Source: Prochlorococcus sp. AG-355-N18 (GTDB taxonomy: Bacteria; Cyanobacteriota; Cyanobacteriia; PCC-6307; Cyanobiaceae). From it: DNA of 64,000 nt. Shown here piece after piece: positions 46,283 through 54,822 of the stretch. How positions within the stretch are numbered: the stretch's first letter is position 1; each line of letters begins with the position of its first letter. Location: assembly GCA_003278535.1 (NCBI GenBank), contig QCEG01000001.1, positions 186,001 to 250,000 of the forward strand. Reading direction: 5' to 3'. The position numbers and the translations under genes are program-made. Below the pieces are notes generated by a model. The model did not search any database. It had not been told where the DNA came from and saw only the letters and a program-made list of their open reading frames with translations.

Positions 46283-46867
46283 ATGAGCTTAAGAGTTGGC
46301 CAAGAAGCACCAGACTTTAGTGCTACATCAGTATATGATCAAGAGTTTAAGGAGATTACACTTTCAGGTCTAAGAGGTAAATGGGTTGTTCTATTCTTTT
46401 ACCCACTAGATTTTACATTTGTATGTCCAACTGAAATCACCGCATTTAGTGATAGATACCAAGATTTCTCGGGACTTAATACGGAAATACTTGGGGTATC
46501 AGTTGATAGCAAACACTGTCATTTGGCTTGGATACAAACCCCAAGAAATGAAGGTGGTATAGGTGATATTAACTATCCGCTAGTTTCTGACTTAAAAAGA
46601 GAAATTTGCCAGGCGTACAATGTTCTAAATGATGATGGAGAGGCTGATAGAGGTTTGTTTCTTATCAATCCTGAAGGAGTAGTTATGCATACGACTGTTA
46701 ACAAGGCTCCTGTAGGTAGAAATGTTGATGAAACGCTAAGGATTCTTCAAGGTTATCAATACGTTGCGGCAAACCCTGATGAAGTATGTCCAGCAAACTG
46801 GACTCCAGGGGAGAAAACAATGTTAGAGGACCCCAAAGGTAGTAAGGAATACTTTTCTGCGCTATAG
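46283..46867 (+). CDS. 2-Cys peroxiredoxin
   Basis: 194 aa typical 2-Cys Prx. Peroxidatic C48 in [13 protein letters not shown], resolving C169 in DEVCPANW. N-terminal [12 protein letters not shown]. It reduces H2O2 and organic peroxides using thioredoxin. Lacks a full GGLG/YF motif region that would predict strong over-oxidation sensitivity (the tail ends KEYFSAL, so YF is partly kept). Stand-alone transcript with a 300-nt leader. Confidence 0.95.
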   Translation: MSLRVGQEAPDFSATSVYDQEFKEITLSGLRGKWVVLFFYPLDFTFVCPTEITAFSDRYQDFSGLNTEILGVSVDSKHCHLAWIQTPRNEGGIGDINYPLVSDLKREICQAYNVLNDDGEADRGLFLINPEGVVMHTTVNKAPVGRNVDETLRILQGYQYVAANPDEVCPANWTPGEKTMLEDPKGSKEYFSAL

Positions 46868-46882
46868 AAGAATTAGAAACAT

Positions 46883-47635
46883 TTAAGTGAGTATTGAGTA
46901 GTAAATAATTATAAAAAAATAAAAAATAAATATATTCAAAAATGGGGCAAAATCCTCTTTTTGAGGTTTGGGCACTATCCAATCGCTCAAATTAGTTTTA
47001 TATGATAAGAAGGACCATGTATAAAAAGAAATTTCTATTACAACGAGGATAAAAAGATTAATTAAATTTAAGTCATTTAAACCAAAATATCTATAAATAT
47101 GAAAATGATCATCAACACTAATATTATTTATTTGAAGATGCCAAAGATAGATAGAAATCAAAATAAAATTTACCAATATTATTTTTTTTAAAAGAAACCT
47201 AGATTTCTTAAAAATTAATAGAATAGAAACTAAAAATATTAAAAAACTTAACTGTGGAATATCCGGTTTTGGTACATTAATTCCTTCAAGAAATAAATTA
47301 AATATAAGATCAAAATTTATATATATATAATCAGCTATTAAGTAAGAGAGAAATATTAAATTTATTGCTACTAAGAATAATAATCTTTTTCCTTTAATTA
47401 TTTTTATACTAAGGGTTTTATCATTTGTGAAATTATAGTATGTATAATTTTTTAAAGAGTTTAAATACACCAAAGATGGACATATTGCACCGCTCAAATA
47501 GTAAAGGATTGAATAAAAGGAAATATTATTAATATTGAGTGAATACAAATTAAACCATTGTTTTTGTACAAATGGAAGAATAAGTAAGAATGAAAGTGTA
47601 ACTAATAACTTAGTTGTATTGTTTTTAATTATCAA
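46883..47635 (-). CDS. Polytopic membrane protein of unknown function (250 aa)
   Basis: 250 aa with about seven hydrophobic segments (approximately 8-24, 38-55, 84-105, 125-142, 148-165, 190-210, 230-248). Segments YYLSGAICPSLVYLNSLKNY and WIVPKPQKEDFAPF stand out but no family was recognised. It lies between peroxiredoxin and the FtsH homologue, 32 nt after the FtsH homologue's stop on the same strand, so both may be co-transcribed and might function together in the membrane. Confidence 0.65.
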   Translation of the reverse strand: MIIKNNTTKLLVTLSFLLILPFVQKQWFNLYSLNINNISFYSILYYLSGAICPSLVYLNSLKNYTYYNFTNDKTLSIKIIKGKRLLFLVAINLIFLSYLIADYIYINFDLIFNLFLEGINVPKPDIPQLSFLIFLVSILLIFKKSRFLLKKIILVNFILISIYLWHLQINNISVDDHFHIYRYFGLNDLNLINLFILVVIEISFYTWSFLSYKTNLSDWIVPKPQKEDFAPFLNIFIFYFFIIIYYSILT

Positions 47636-47667
47636 GAAAATATTTTTTTTAATTTAAAACAATTAAA

Positions 47668-49422
47668 TCAAACTTTCAACAATTTAGAAGTTGTTAATTT
47701 AAAAACTTTTTTATCTATGGTTTCTTGATTTAAAAGTATATCAACTAATTTATCTAGTAAGACTCTATTTTTTTTCAATATTTTTATTGAATTATTTAAT
47801 GAAATTTTTGAAATATTTATGATTTCATTGTCTATTCTAGTACTCGTATTTTCTGCTATAAGAGGCTTTCTTCTAAATAATCCATCTCCTAAATACATTT
47901 CATTATTATCAGGCTCCATTGAAATTGGACCAATAATTGAAAATCCATATTTTGTAACCATTTCCCTTACGATATTTGTCGCATAAGAGATATCATTTAT
48001 GGAGCATTGTGTAATTTCACCTTCACCAAATACTATCGTTTCTGCTGCTCTTCCAGCTAGAGCAATTTCAATTTTTGAAAATAATAATTTTTTTGAAATC
48101 AATCCACTAGAAATTACATCTTCGTCAGGGCATATTTTTGTATATCCACCTATAGATCCAGATCTAGGTAAAATCGTAATTTTATCAACTGATTCAATTC
48201 CATTTCTCACAGCAGATACAATTGCTCTACCTACTTCGTTATAGGCAATAATTTTTTTCATATTAGGAGAAGTAATTAATGAGCTTCTCAGGCCAATAGT
48301 AATTTTATCAAGAGCATTTTCTATATGAAGATCACTGATTATTTTAGATTCGTCTCTTGCGCAGTGAATAGCACTCTCGTTCATCAAGTTTGCAAGATCT
48401 GCTCCCGAAAATCCTACTGTTCTAGAAGCCCAATATCCTAAGTCAACTTCGCTTGAAAGTGGTTTGGAAAGTGAGTGAACTGAAAGAATTTTTTTTCTTC
48501 CATCTAAATCTGGAAGCATTACTTCAATTTTCCTATCAAATCTACCTGGTCTTAATAATGCTGCATCCAAAATATCTGGTCTATTTGTTGCTGCTAAAAC
48601 AATAATCCCAGAATTATCAGCAAAACCATCTAATTCAGTTAGAAGCTGATTAAGGGTTTGTTCTCTTTCATCATTTCCACCTCCGATCCCAGACCCTCTT
48701 TGCCTACCAATGGAATCAATTTCATCAATGAAAATTATACAAGGAGATTTTTCCTTAGCCTTAGAAAACAGGTCACGAACTCGGCTTGCTCCAACACCAA
48801 CAAAAAGTTCTACAAACTCTGATGCCGATATTGAGAGAAAAGGCACTCCTGATTCACCAGCAATTGCTTTAGCTAATAATGTTTTACCTGTTCCCGGCGG
48901 GCCTATTAGAAGAACTCCCTTAGGAACTTTTGCACCAAGATTTTCAAATTTTTTTGGTTCTTTCAAAAATGTTATTACCTCTTTTAATTCCTCAGCGGCT
49001 TCAGGGACGCCAGCTACATCATCGAATCTCGTTTCTACATCATCAATAGTTACAAATTTAGCTTGATTTTTGGTAAAACCAAAAGCTCTGGAAGCCAATT
49101 TTGATGTACTCCTCAAGATTAAGACTATAGCTAATATGAAAATCAGGAAAAGACTTATTGAAGCAAATGAATTAGCTGCTGAGGCTTCTTTTCTACTATT
49201 GTTAATACTTAGATCTACCTTATTTTCAGTGGCCTTTTCAAGGATTAATTGATCGTTGTAAAGGATAGGTATTTTAAATTTATCCCCATTTTTATAGAGA
49301 ACATCAATTTCTCTCTGCCTTGGATAGAAAAATATTGATTCTATTTTCCCCGTCTCTATATCTTCCAGAAGATCCGAATAACTTGATTTAGAATCTGAAT
49401 ATGAGAATTTTGATCTAAACAC
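47668..49422 (-). CDS. FtsH-like AAA protein without zinc-binding histidines (pseudoprotease)
   Basis: 584 aa from GTG 49422; the codon string upstream has a stop three codons back, so no N-terminal membrane helix can be added. One membrane segment lies at about 89-105. The AAA module is intact: [19 protein letters not shown] with RPGRFDRKI. The peptidase part reads YNEVGRAI where active FtsH has YHEAGHA, so N395 and R399 replace both zinc histidines, while the later acidic ligand region ([14 protein letters not shown]) persists. It should unfold or hold membrane proteins rather than cleave them, like plant FtsHi, possibly as a subunit of hetero-oligomers. Confidence 0.93.
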   Translation of the reverse strand: MFRSKFSYSDSKSSYSDLLEDIETGKIESIFFYPRQREIDVLYKNGDKFKIPILYNDQLILEKATENKVDLSINNSRKEASAANSFASISLFLIFILAIVLILRSTSKLASRAFGFTKNQAKFVTIDDVETRFDDVAGVPEAAEELKEVITFLKEPKKFENLGAKVPKGVLLIGPPGTGKTLLAKAIAGESGVPFLSISASEFVELFVGVGASRVRDLFSKAKEKSPCIIFIDEIDSIGRQRGSGIGGGNDEREQTLNQLLTELDGFADNSGIIVLAATNRPDILDAALLRPGRFDRKIEVMLPDLDGRKKILSVHSLSKPLSSEVDLGYWASRTVGFSGADLANLMNESAIHCARDESKIISDLHIENALDKITIGLRSSLITSPNMKKIIAYNEVGRAIVSAVRNGIESVDKITILPRSGSIGGYTKICPDEDVISSGLISKKLLFSKIEIALAGRAAETIVFGEGEITQCSINDISYATNIVREMVTKYGFSIIGPISMEPDNNEMYLGDGLFRRKPLIAENTSTRIDNEIINISKISLNNSIKILKKNRVLLDKLVDILLNQETIDKKVFKLTTSKLLKV

Positions 49423-49444
49423 TAATCTTTATAAGTGATTAATA

Positions 49445-49458
49445 AAGCATATATGCTT
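49445..49458. promoter_or_regulatory. Perfect palindrome AAGCATATATGCTT in the FtsH-rpmF divergent gap
   Basis: 14-nt perfect palindrome 23 nt upstream of the GTG of the FtsH homologue and 96 nt before rpmF. Could be an operator; AT-rich palindromes also arise by chance. Confidence 0.3.
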
Positions 49459-49553
49459 ATTTAAAAAATTGACGTATATAAACAAAATATACTCAAAAGT
49501 TTTGGAGATAACCAGTTAAAGGTTATATTATTATATGGAAATAAAGAAACAGA

Positions 49554-49724
49554 ATGGCTGTACCTAAGAAGAAAAAATCTAAGAGCAAAAGGAACCAAAG
49601 GCACGCTGTTTGGAAAGGAAAAGCAGCAATAGCAGCTCAAAAAGCTATATCTTTAGGTAAATCAGTTTTAACTGGGAAAGCTCAAGGATTTGTTTATCCT
49701 ATCGAAGAAGATGAAGAAGAGTAG
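49554..49724 (+). CDS. rpmF: 50S ribosomal protein L32
   Basis: 56 aa from ATG 49554 ([25 protein letters not shown], in part). The lysine-rich start and RHAVWKGK are typical of cyanobacterial L32. The C-terminal tail is acidic (EEDEEE). Divergent from the FtsH homologue. Confidence 0.96.
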   Translation: MAVPKKKKSKSKRNQRHAVWKGKAAIAAQKAISLGKSVLTGKAQGFVYPIEEDEEE

Positions 49725-49727
49725 CTT

Positions 49728-50054
49728 TTAAGATCCTAATTTAAATGCTTCAAGTATAACTCCATAAATTGCACCAATTCTTAATTTATCAACTACGGTC
49801 CATAGAAAATAGAATTTTGAACTTGCGGCAGGTTTAATTCTTATAATGATTTCAATCAAAATAATAATTATTGGGACCATTATCAACTCATTTTTACCTT
49901 CAGATATAAATTTAGTAATAAAATTTGCGAACAAAAAATAACCTGTCAAAACAGAAATTAGACTAATAGATTTTGTTCTCCAAGTATCACTTAGAAAACC
50001 AAAAAATAAATTATTTAACTGGTAGGTAATTCTTGAAAAATTAGTTTTTTGCAT
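49728..50054 (-). CDS. ycf20: Ycf20 / DUF565 membrane protein
   Basis: 108 aa from ATG 50054 (MQKTNFSRITYQLNNLFFGF); an ATG at 50078 would add eight hydrophobic residues within the HAD gene. Ends YGVILEAFKLGS, the signature close of Ycf20. Three membrane segments. In algae Ycf20 relatives influence photoprotection or light-harvesting; exact role unknown. Its start overlaps the upstream HAD gene by 14 nt. Confidence 0.85.
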   Translation of the reverse strand: MQKTNFSRITYQLNNLFFGFLSDTWRTKSISLISVLTGYFLFANFITKFISEGKNELIMVPIIIILIEIIIRIKPAASSKFYFLWTVVDKLRIGAIYGVILEAFKLGS

Positions 50055-50805
50055 TACTAAAAGATAGTAAATAATCACTTAGAAAGTCATAGTCAATATA
50101 TGATTTTTTTAGTTTAGGGCCTTTAATTACATTTGCCACATTATTCTGATCACCAAGACTGTCTAAAATACAATCTAATTTAATATTTGCCTCAAGAACA
50201 ATTGGAATATTTGAAGGAACAAAAATTGTTGGCAAGTTAGCTGCCAAGGAAGATTTCAATCCTGGATTGGAGTCCTCAAAAACAATTGAGTTGTTTTTGT
50301 TTATACCACTTAATTGGATTGCCTTTAAATATGGTAATGGATTTGGTTTCTTAGCTTCAACGTCTTCGCTTGAAATAATGAACTCAAAAGGGTTGAAGCC
50401 ATTAAAAAGATAATCAACAAGTAGATCTACCTGAATTCTTGAACTTGAAGTAACAATAAATTGTCTTATTTTTTTTCTATGTAATTCATTTATTAATCTA
50501 AAAACACCCGTTTTTAAACTAACGCAATTTTTCTTTATAATTTCTAAATAATGAAACTGCTTTGTTTCATGAATTTTGAGAATTAAATCTTCTGAGAAAT
50601 TATCATTATTAGATTTAGCATAATAAGCAATCCTATTTTTGCCCCCATTTATCTTCAGAAGTTTTATATATGTATTAGTATCCCAATTCCAATCAATACC
50701 AAGGTCATTAAAAGCATTATTAAAAGCAGGTAAATGGGCCTCTAATTCAGTATTTGCGATGGTACCATCTAAATCCCAATAAACACCTTTCAGATAAGTC
50801 ACCAA
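50041..50805 (-). CDS. HAD-superfamily hydrolase (beta-phosphoglucomutase/CbbY-like)
   Basis: 254 aa. Motif I YWDLDGTIANTE (9-20) with nucleophile Asp, motif II VTSSS (about 118), motif III region KKPNPLPYL (about 154) and motif IV FEDSNPGLKSS (about 174). The cap domain is helical. Substrate could be a sugar phosphate or phosphoglycolate; not resolvable. Followed by overlapping ycf20. Confidence 0.88.
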   Translation of the reverse strand: MVTYLKGVYWDLDGTIANTELEAHLPAFNNAFNDLGIDWNWDTNTYIKLLKINGGKNRIAYYAKSNNDNFSEDLILKIHETKQFHYLEIIKKNCVSLKTGVFRLINELHRKKIRQFIVTSSSRIQVDLLVDYLFNGFNPFEFIISSEDVEAKKPNPLPYLKAIQLSGINKNNSIVFEDSNPGLKSSLAANLPTIFVPSNIPIVLEANIKLDCILDSLGDQNNVANVIKGPKLKKSYIDYDFLSDYLLSFSNAKN

Positions 50806-50817
50806 AAAGAATTTCTT

Positions 50818-50895
50818 TTACTTACGGTAAAATACAAGAGCAATTATTGCTGGTCCTGCTAACGCAACTACAGCCAAAGGAATAAGTGTTGCCAT
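50818..50895 (-). CDS. Tiny one-helix membrane peptide, possibly Psb30/Ycf12-like
   Basis: 25 aa (MATLIPLAVVALAGPAIIALVFYRK), ATG 50895 to TAA 50818. One transmembrane helix with the A-G-P-A-I-I centre and a basic C-terminus, reminiscent of the small photosystem II subunit Psb30 (Ycf12), but shorter. Starts close before the HAD gene, with 12 nt between its stop and the HAD ATG, in the same direction. The assignment is tentative; a different small photosystem or cytochrome subunit is possible. Confidence 0.45.
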   Translation of the reverse strand: MATLIPLAVVALAGPAIIALVFYRK

Positions 50896-50977
50896 GATTA
50901 ATGAATATGTTTTGTGATACTATTTTTACAAATAAATGACGAAAATGTACTGATACGTTACAAGATTGAATTAAATT

Positions 50978-51325
50978 ATGAAATCATGGACATGTATAGA
51001 AAATTGTGGGGCTTGTTGTAAATTCGACTTGAACGAAAGAAGCGATTTGGCTAACAAACTGAACAAAGAAGATATAGCTTTGATAGATTCGATGACGGCT
51101 AAAGACGGTTGGTGTAAAAACCTGGACAGAGAAAATAAAAAATGCTTAATTTATGAAACCAGACCACATTTTTGCCGTGTAAGTGAATTTTCAACTACAT
51201 TTAAAGGATATTTGAAATCTGGTGATAAATTTTTAATAGATTGCTGCAAACAACATATTTCATCAAATTATGGATACCAAAGTAAAGAGATGAAAACTTT
51301 TAGAATTGCTGTTTCAGGAAAATGA
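50978..51325 (+). CDS. YkgJ-family cysteine cluster protein
   Basis: 115 aa. Pattern C-x3-CGACC in MKSWTCIENCGACCKF (6-15), then WCKNLD, KCLIYETRPHFCRVSEF (about 55-71) and DCCKQH. This is the metal-chelating UPF0153/YkgJ arrangement (zinc or iron), function unknown. ATGA overlap with the first UPF0016 gene suggests co-translation; a role in metal supply fits the neighbours. Confidence 0.82.
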   Translation: MKSWTCIENCGACCKFDLNERSDLANKLNKEDIALIDSMTAKDGWCKNLDRENKKCLIYETRPHFCRVSEFSTTFKGYLKSGDKFLIDCCKQHISSNYGYQSKEMKTFRIAVSGK

Positions 51326-51648
51326 ATAGTAAATTAGAAAAAAAAGAAAACAATCTAGAAAAAAGTTTTTTTTCAATATTTATAACGACTTTTACAACAA
51401 TTTTTATTGCTGAACTTGGTGATAAAACTCAGATAGCCACATTAATGCTTTCTGCCGAATCGGGCAGGCCAATAGTTGTTTTTCTTGGAAGTTCCCTAGC
51501 ATTAATAAGCTCTAGCATAGTAGGAGTTCTTATTGGTAAATGGGTATCAAAAAAAATATCTCCTAGCAAATTTGCTTTATCTACTGGTACTTTAATGATA
51601 TTGATAAGTATATTTTTAGCTTATGAAACATTCAAAAATTATTTATAA
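51322..51648 (+). CDS. Half-size UPF0016/GDT1 family transporter, first subunit
   Basis: 108 aa, one UPF0016 repeat: IFIAELGDKTQIATLML (about 31-47) with the E-x-G-D-K-T metal-binding motif, followed by two or three helices. A 25-residue charged N-terminus precedes it. Full-size family members carry two such repeats and export Mn2+ or Ca2+. Stop is directly followed by the next gene's ATG (51649). Confidence 0.88.
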   Translation: MNSKLEKKENNLEKSFFSIFITTFTTIFIAELGDKTQIATLMLSAESGRPIVVFLGSSLALISSSIVGVLIGKWVSKKISPSKFALSTGTLMILISIFLAYETFKNYL

Positions 51649-51960
51649 ATGGTTTTAAGTTTATTACTATCAACATTTCTAACCGTTTTCATAGCTGAAT
51701 TAGGTGACAAAACTCAACTAGCTACTTTAACTATAAGTGGCACTTCAAATAAACCATTAGCAGTTTTTCTAGGATCTTCTTCAGCACTTGTTTTTGCAAG
51801 TTTACTAGGAGCTTTAACAGGTGGTTCTATTTCAAGTTTTTTACCCGAAGTAGTTCTTAAGTCAATAGCCTCCATTACATTTTTCATTATTGGTATAAGG
51901 CTTTTTATTAACTCTTTCACCATCGAAAAAGAAGAAAAAGAAGAGAAAGAAAATAATTAG
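51649..51960 (+). CDS. Half-size UPF0016/GDT1 family transporter, second subunit
   Basis: 103 aa, a second repeat: VFIAELGDKTQLATLTI (about 14-30), with a Glu/Lys-rich tail. The two genes are adjacent without any spacer, so a heterodimer rebuilding the two-repeat transporter is the natural reading. Mn2+ export is the likely function by family knowledge; half-size pairs have been described as heteromeric manganese exporters in cyanobacteria. Confidence 0.88.
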   Translation: MVLSLLLSTFLTVFIAELGDKTQLATLTISGTSNKPLAVFLGSSSALVFASLLGALTGGSISSFLPEVVLKSIASITFFIIGIRLFINSFTIEKEEKEEKENN

Positions 51961-52032
51961 TTTTAAGCTTGGATAATAAGGTGTAATAATGAAATGTATA
52001 CCTCTAAATTAATTTATAATTTCATTTAGATC

Positions 52033-54255
52033 ATGTTCACATCATCTTCAATAATTGATAATCTTAATCAGTCAGAAGGGTTAGAATATAAAAAATTATG
52101 CAGATTATTAAAAATAACAAAGAAATCTGATAAAGATAAATTAGATATTGCTTTAACAGCTCTAGAAAAACTTGAAATAATTAATAAAAATGAAAATGAT
52201 GAATATACCTGCATAAAGGATAATGATCATCTTGTCGCCAAAATAAGATGTAGTAGCAAAGGCTACTGCTTTGCTGTGAGAGGAAAAGACAAAGAAGATA
52301 TCTACATTAAAGAAAATCTACTTAACTATGCATGGAATGGAGATAAAGTTTTAGTAAGGATAATAAAAGAGGGATATAGAAGAAGATCACCTGAAGGAAT
52401 AGTTGATTGTATCCTTGAAAGATCAAATCAAATACTTCTTTCTAAAGTAGAAATAATAAACAATGATGTATATGCAATCCCAATAGACGATAGGATCCTC
52501 TCTAAAATTAAACTTCCAAAAGAGAATAAAAAATACACGTTCAATCCAGACAATAAGAATATAGTAAAAGTTGAGATTGATAGATTCCCCATAGGTCAAG
52601 AAGAAGGACTAGGTCACGTGATACAAGAACTAAAACTAAACAATAATGAAGCTTATGATACTGACTTTGTTTTATCTAAAAGCAATATCGTTAAATCATG
52701 CGACTTTAATCATATTGAATCAAAAAAAATAGAACAAAGGGAGAGGATAGACCTTACAGATAAAAACTCTTATTTATTCAAAAGTTGGAATTCTAAGAAT
52801 TCTCCAATGCTCCCAATGATTCAAATAGAGCAGGGAAAAAATAAAAATACTAAATTATGGATACATACAAATAATCTTGCAGAAAGAGTAGATCTAAATA
52901 GTAAAAAATCTCTAGAAATATTATCCAAAGGCTTTGAATCATTACCCTTATTAAATGATTGGCAAAACTACCTTGGTGAAGCCATTAGAAATGATTCTGA
53001 ATTTAAATTTGGTGAAAAGAATGAAGCAATAAGCCTCTGTGTCAATTTAAATAGTGATAATGAAATAATTGATTGGTCATTTCATCTTACTTTAGTAAAG
53101 TGCACTCTTATTGTTGGAAGTGATCATACTGACGCGCTTCTATCTAGAAAAAGTAAATCAAGAATAACTTCTCGGATATTAAAACCTATAAAGGAATATA
53201 TCGACGATTTAGATAAAATACTTGAAATTTCATGTTCATTCAGACAAACACATCTTTTGGAGGGTAAGGTTGAAATTCCTGCGCCACTAAATAAAATTGA
53301 ATCACTAGAAGAATTTTTTATTCACAATCCAGCTGAATATTCAAAAGGATATTTTGAATCTTTAAATAAAGAAGATTGCCAAACTTACCTTTCACCAATA
53401 CTTTATGAAGCTAATTTAATATGGTTCAAACATTCAAATCAATATTGCTTAAAAAGTGCAGGATACAATTCAAATGGAATAGATTACGTTAATGCAAATG
53501 AAATCATCAAATATTCAGAATTTATTGATAATGATATTGAGCTTAATGAAGATGGTAATTTGACATTTAGTCAAGTAATTAAATTATGTGGCGATGATAA
53601 TAAAAAAAGAATCTTACATAAACTTCTAATTAATGAATTTAAGGACAATGAAATAAGGTTGATATCTAAAAATCCTGATAATGATGAATCAGAAAAATTA
53701 TTTATCTCTCCATGGACAATTCCTGGATTTGACTTCACAAATCTTATAAACCAATATTGTATTTTTAATATGCTAATTAATGGTAAGAAATCAAAGAAAA
53801 ATAATATAAATGCAAGCAATATATCTGAAAGTAATTCATTAAACTTAGTAAATTGGGATATATTTAATTCATCAATTTCAAAAAATCTAGAAATATTATT
53901 TAACAAGTTTATGATGGATAAACTTAATGAATTTAAGTACAAAGTTAACCAATATAAATCTAATATGATAAATATAAAAAAAGTAAGAAAAGCAGAAAAA
54001 TTGCTAGGTAATATTTATAGTGGATTTATATTATCAGTGCAAACATATGGTTTCTTTGTTGAAATTTCAGAACTAAATGTAGAGGGTTTAGTACACGTCA
54101 GCACTCTTAATAATGATTGGTATGAATATAGGTCAAGGCAAAATCTATTGATTGGAAGAAAATCTAAAAAATCATATAAAGTTGGAGATGCAATAGAAGT
54201 AAAAATAATAAAAGTAGATATTCTTAAATATCAAATTGATCTAGAATTAACATAA
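52033..54255 (+). CDS. Zam-like RNB-family protein with degenerate catalytic motif
   Basis: 740 aa. N-terminal OB/cold-shock-like part (about 70-180, KIRCSSKGYCFAVRGKDKEDIYIKENLLN in part), an RNB-like middle (about 240-600), and a C-terminal S1 RNA-binding domain (about 660-740, NIYSGFILSVQTYGFFVEIS in part, EGLVHVS). Where active RNase II/R has IDxxxARDxDDA followed by VHIAD, the sequence reads SPMLPMIQIEQGKNKNTKLWIHTNN: the aspartate cluster is absent. So it probably binds RNA without exonuclease activity. Active RNB is encoded at 36204. The name Zam comes from a cyanobacterial acetazolamide-resistance homologue. Confidence 0.75.
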   Translation: MFTSSSIIDNLNQSEGLEYKKLCRLLKITKKSDKDKLDIALTALEKLEIINKNENDEYTCIKDNDHLVAKIRCSSKGYCFAVRGKDKEDIYIKENLLNYAWNGDKVLVRIIKEGYRRRSPEGIVDCILERSNQILLSKVEIINNDVYAIPIDDRILSKIKLPKENKKYTFNPDNKNIVKVEIDRFPIGQEEGLGHVIQELKLNNNEAYDTDFVLSKSNIVKSCDFNHIESKKIEQRERIDLTDKNSYLFKSWNSKNSPMLPMIQIEQGKNKNTKLWIHTNNLAERVDLNSKKSLEILSKGFESLPLLNDWQNYLGEAIRNDSEFKFGEKNEAISLCVNLNSDNEIIDWSFHLTLVKCTLIVGSDHTDALLSRKSKSRITSRILKPIKEYIDDLDKILEISCSFRQTHLLEGKVEIPAPLNKIESLEEFFIHNPAEYSKGYFESLNKEDCQTYLSPILYEANLIWFKHSNQYCLKSAGYNSNGIDYVNANEIIKYSEFIDNDIELNEDGNLTFSQVIKLCGDDNKKRILHKLLINEFKDNEIRLISKNPDNDESEKLFISPWTIPGFDFTNLINQYCIFNMLINGKKSKKNNINASNISESNSLNLVNWDIFNSSISKNLEILFNKFMMDKLNEFKYKVNQYKSNMINIKKVRKAEKLLGNIYSGFILSVQTYGFFVEISELNVEGLVHVSTLNNDWYEYRSRQNLLIGRKSKKSYKVGDAIEVKIIKVDILKYQIDLELT

Positions 54256-54320
54256 ATAAATTTCTAAAAAACATTATGGAAATATTAATCAAAAAAAATT
54301 AAGATAACTTTTTAAGAATT

Positions 54321-54764
54321 ATGTTTAAGAAAAAGTATTTAATTTTATCTCTTTTTTTAATAATAATTATTCAAACTTTATTATTTACAAATAATAATCA
54401 GAAGACTTCATTTAGATACTTTAAATGGACTCTCCAAGAAGTAAGCATAGGTAAGTTGATCTGTATTTCGTTTTTTTCTGGTTTATTTGTAAGCACTTTA
54501 TTAAATACAACAATTACTAGTACTAGTTTCAGAAAAAAAACTTTCGAAAATGTTGAAGATGATTTTGTATCTAGTAATAATGATGAAGAAGTGGAACCAA
54601 ATGTTGAGATGCCTCCACAAAGGGACATTAGGGAAACTCAACCAACAATTTCTGTTAATTACAGAGTAGTCAAAAATATGAATGATAATAATTTTAAAAA
54701 AGATCAAAATTATCCAAATCAAGATATTAAAGATGACTGGGATAATGCTGATAATGATTGGTAG
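54321..54764 (+). CDS. Two-helix membrane protein with acidic tail (147 aa)
   Basis: Two hydrophobic segments (about 6-22 and 45-63) form a hairpin, with SFRYFKWTLQEVSIGKLI between them, loosely like the LapA/DUF1049 layout. The C-terminal 80 residues are hydrophilic and end in a short acidic Asp/Trp/Asn tract (DDWDNADNDW). No firm family. Lies 65 nt after the Zam-like gene and 58 nt before the DUF2996 gene. Confidence 0.6.
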   Translation: MFKKKYLILSLFLIIIIQTLLFTNNNQKTSFRYFKWTLQEVSIGKLICISFFSGLFVSTLLNTTITSTSFRKKTFENVEDDFVSSNNDEEVEPNVEMPPQRDIRETQPTISVNYRVVKNMNDNNFKKDQNYPNQDIKDDWDNADNDW

Positions 54765-54822
54765 AAAAATAAATTAATTAAAAAATGTTTTTTTAATTTA
54801 TACTGGAATAAAGGATTTTATT

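Noticed and set aside
46698-46982. 94-codon minus-strand ORF overlapping the end of the peroxiredoxin gene
   Set aside because: Antisense to the resolving-cysteine region and runs into the membrane-protein gene in another frame; no support.
48710-49066. 118-codon plus-strand ORF within the FtsH homologue
   Set aside because: Antisense to the conserved AAA motifs; no domain features.
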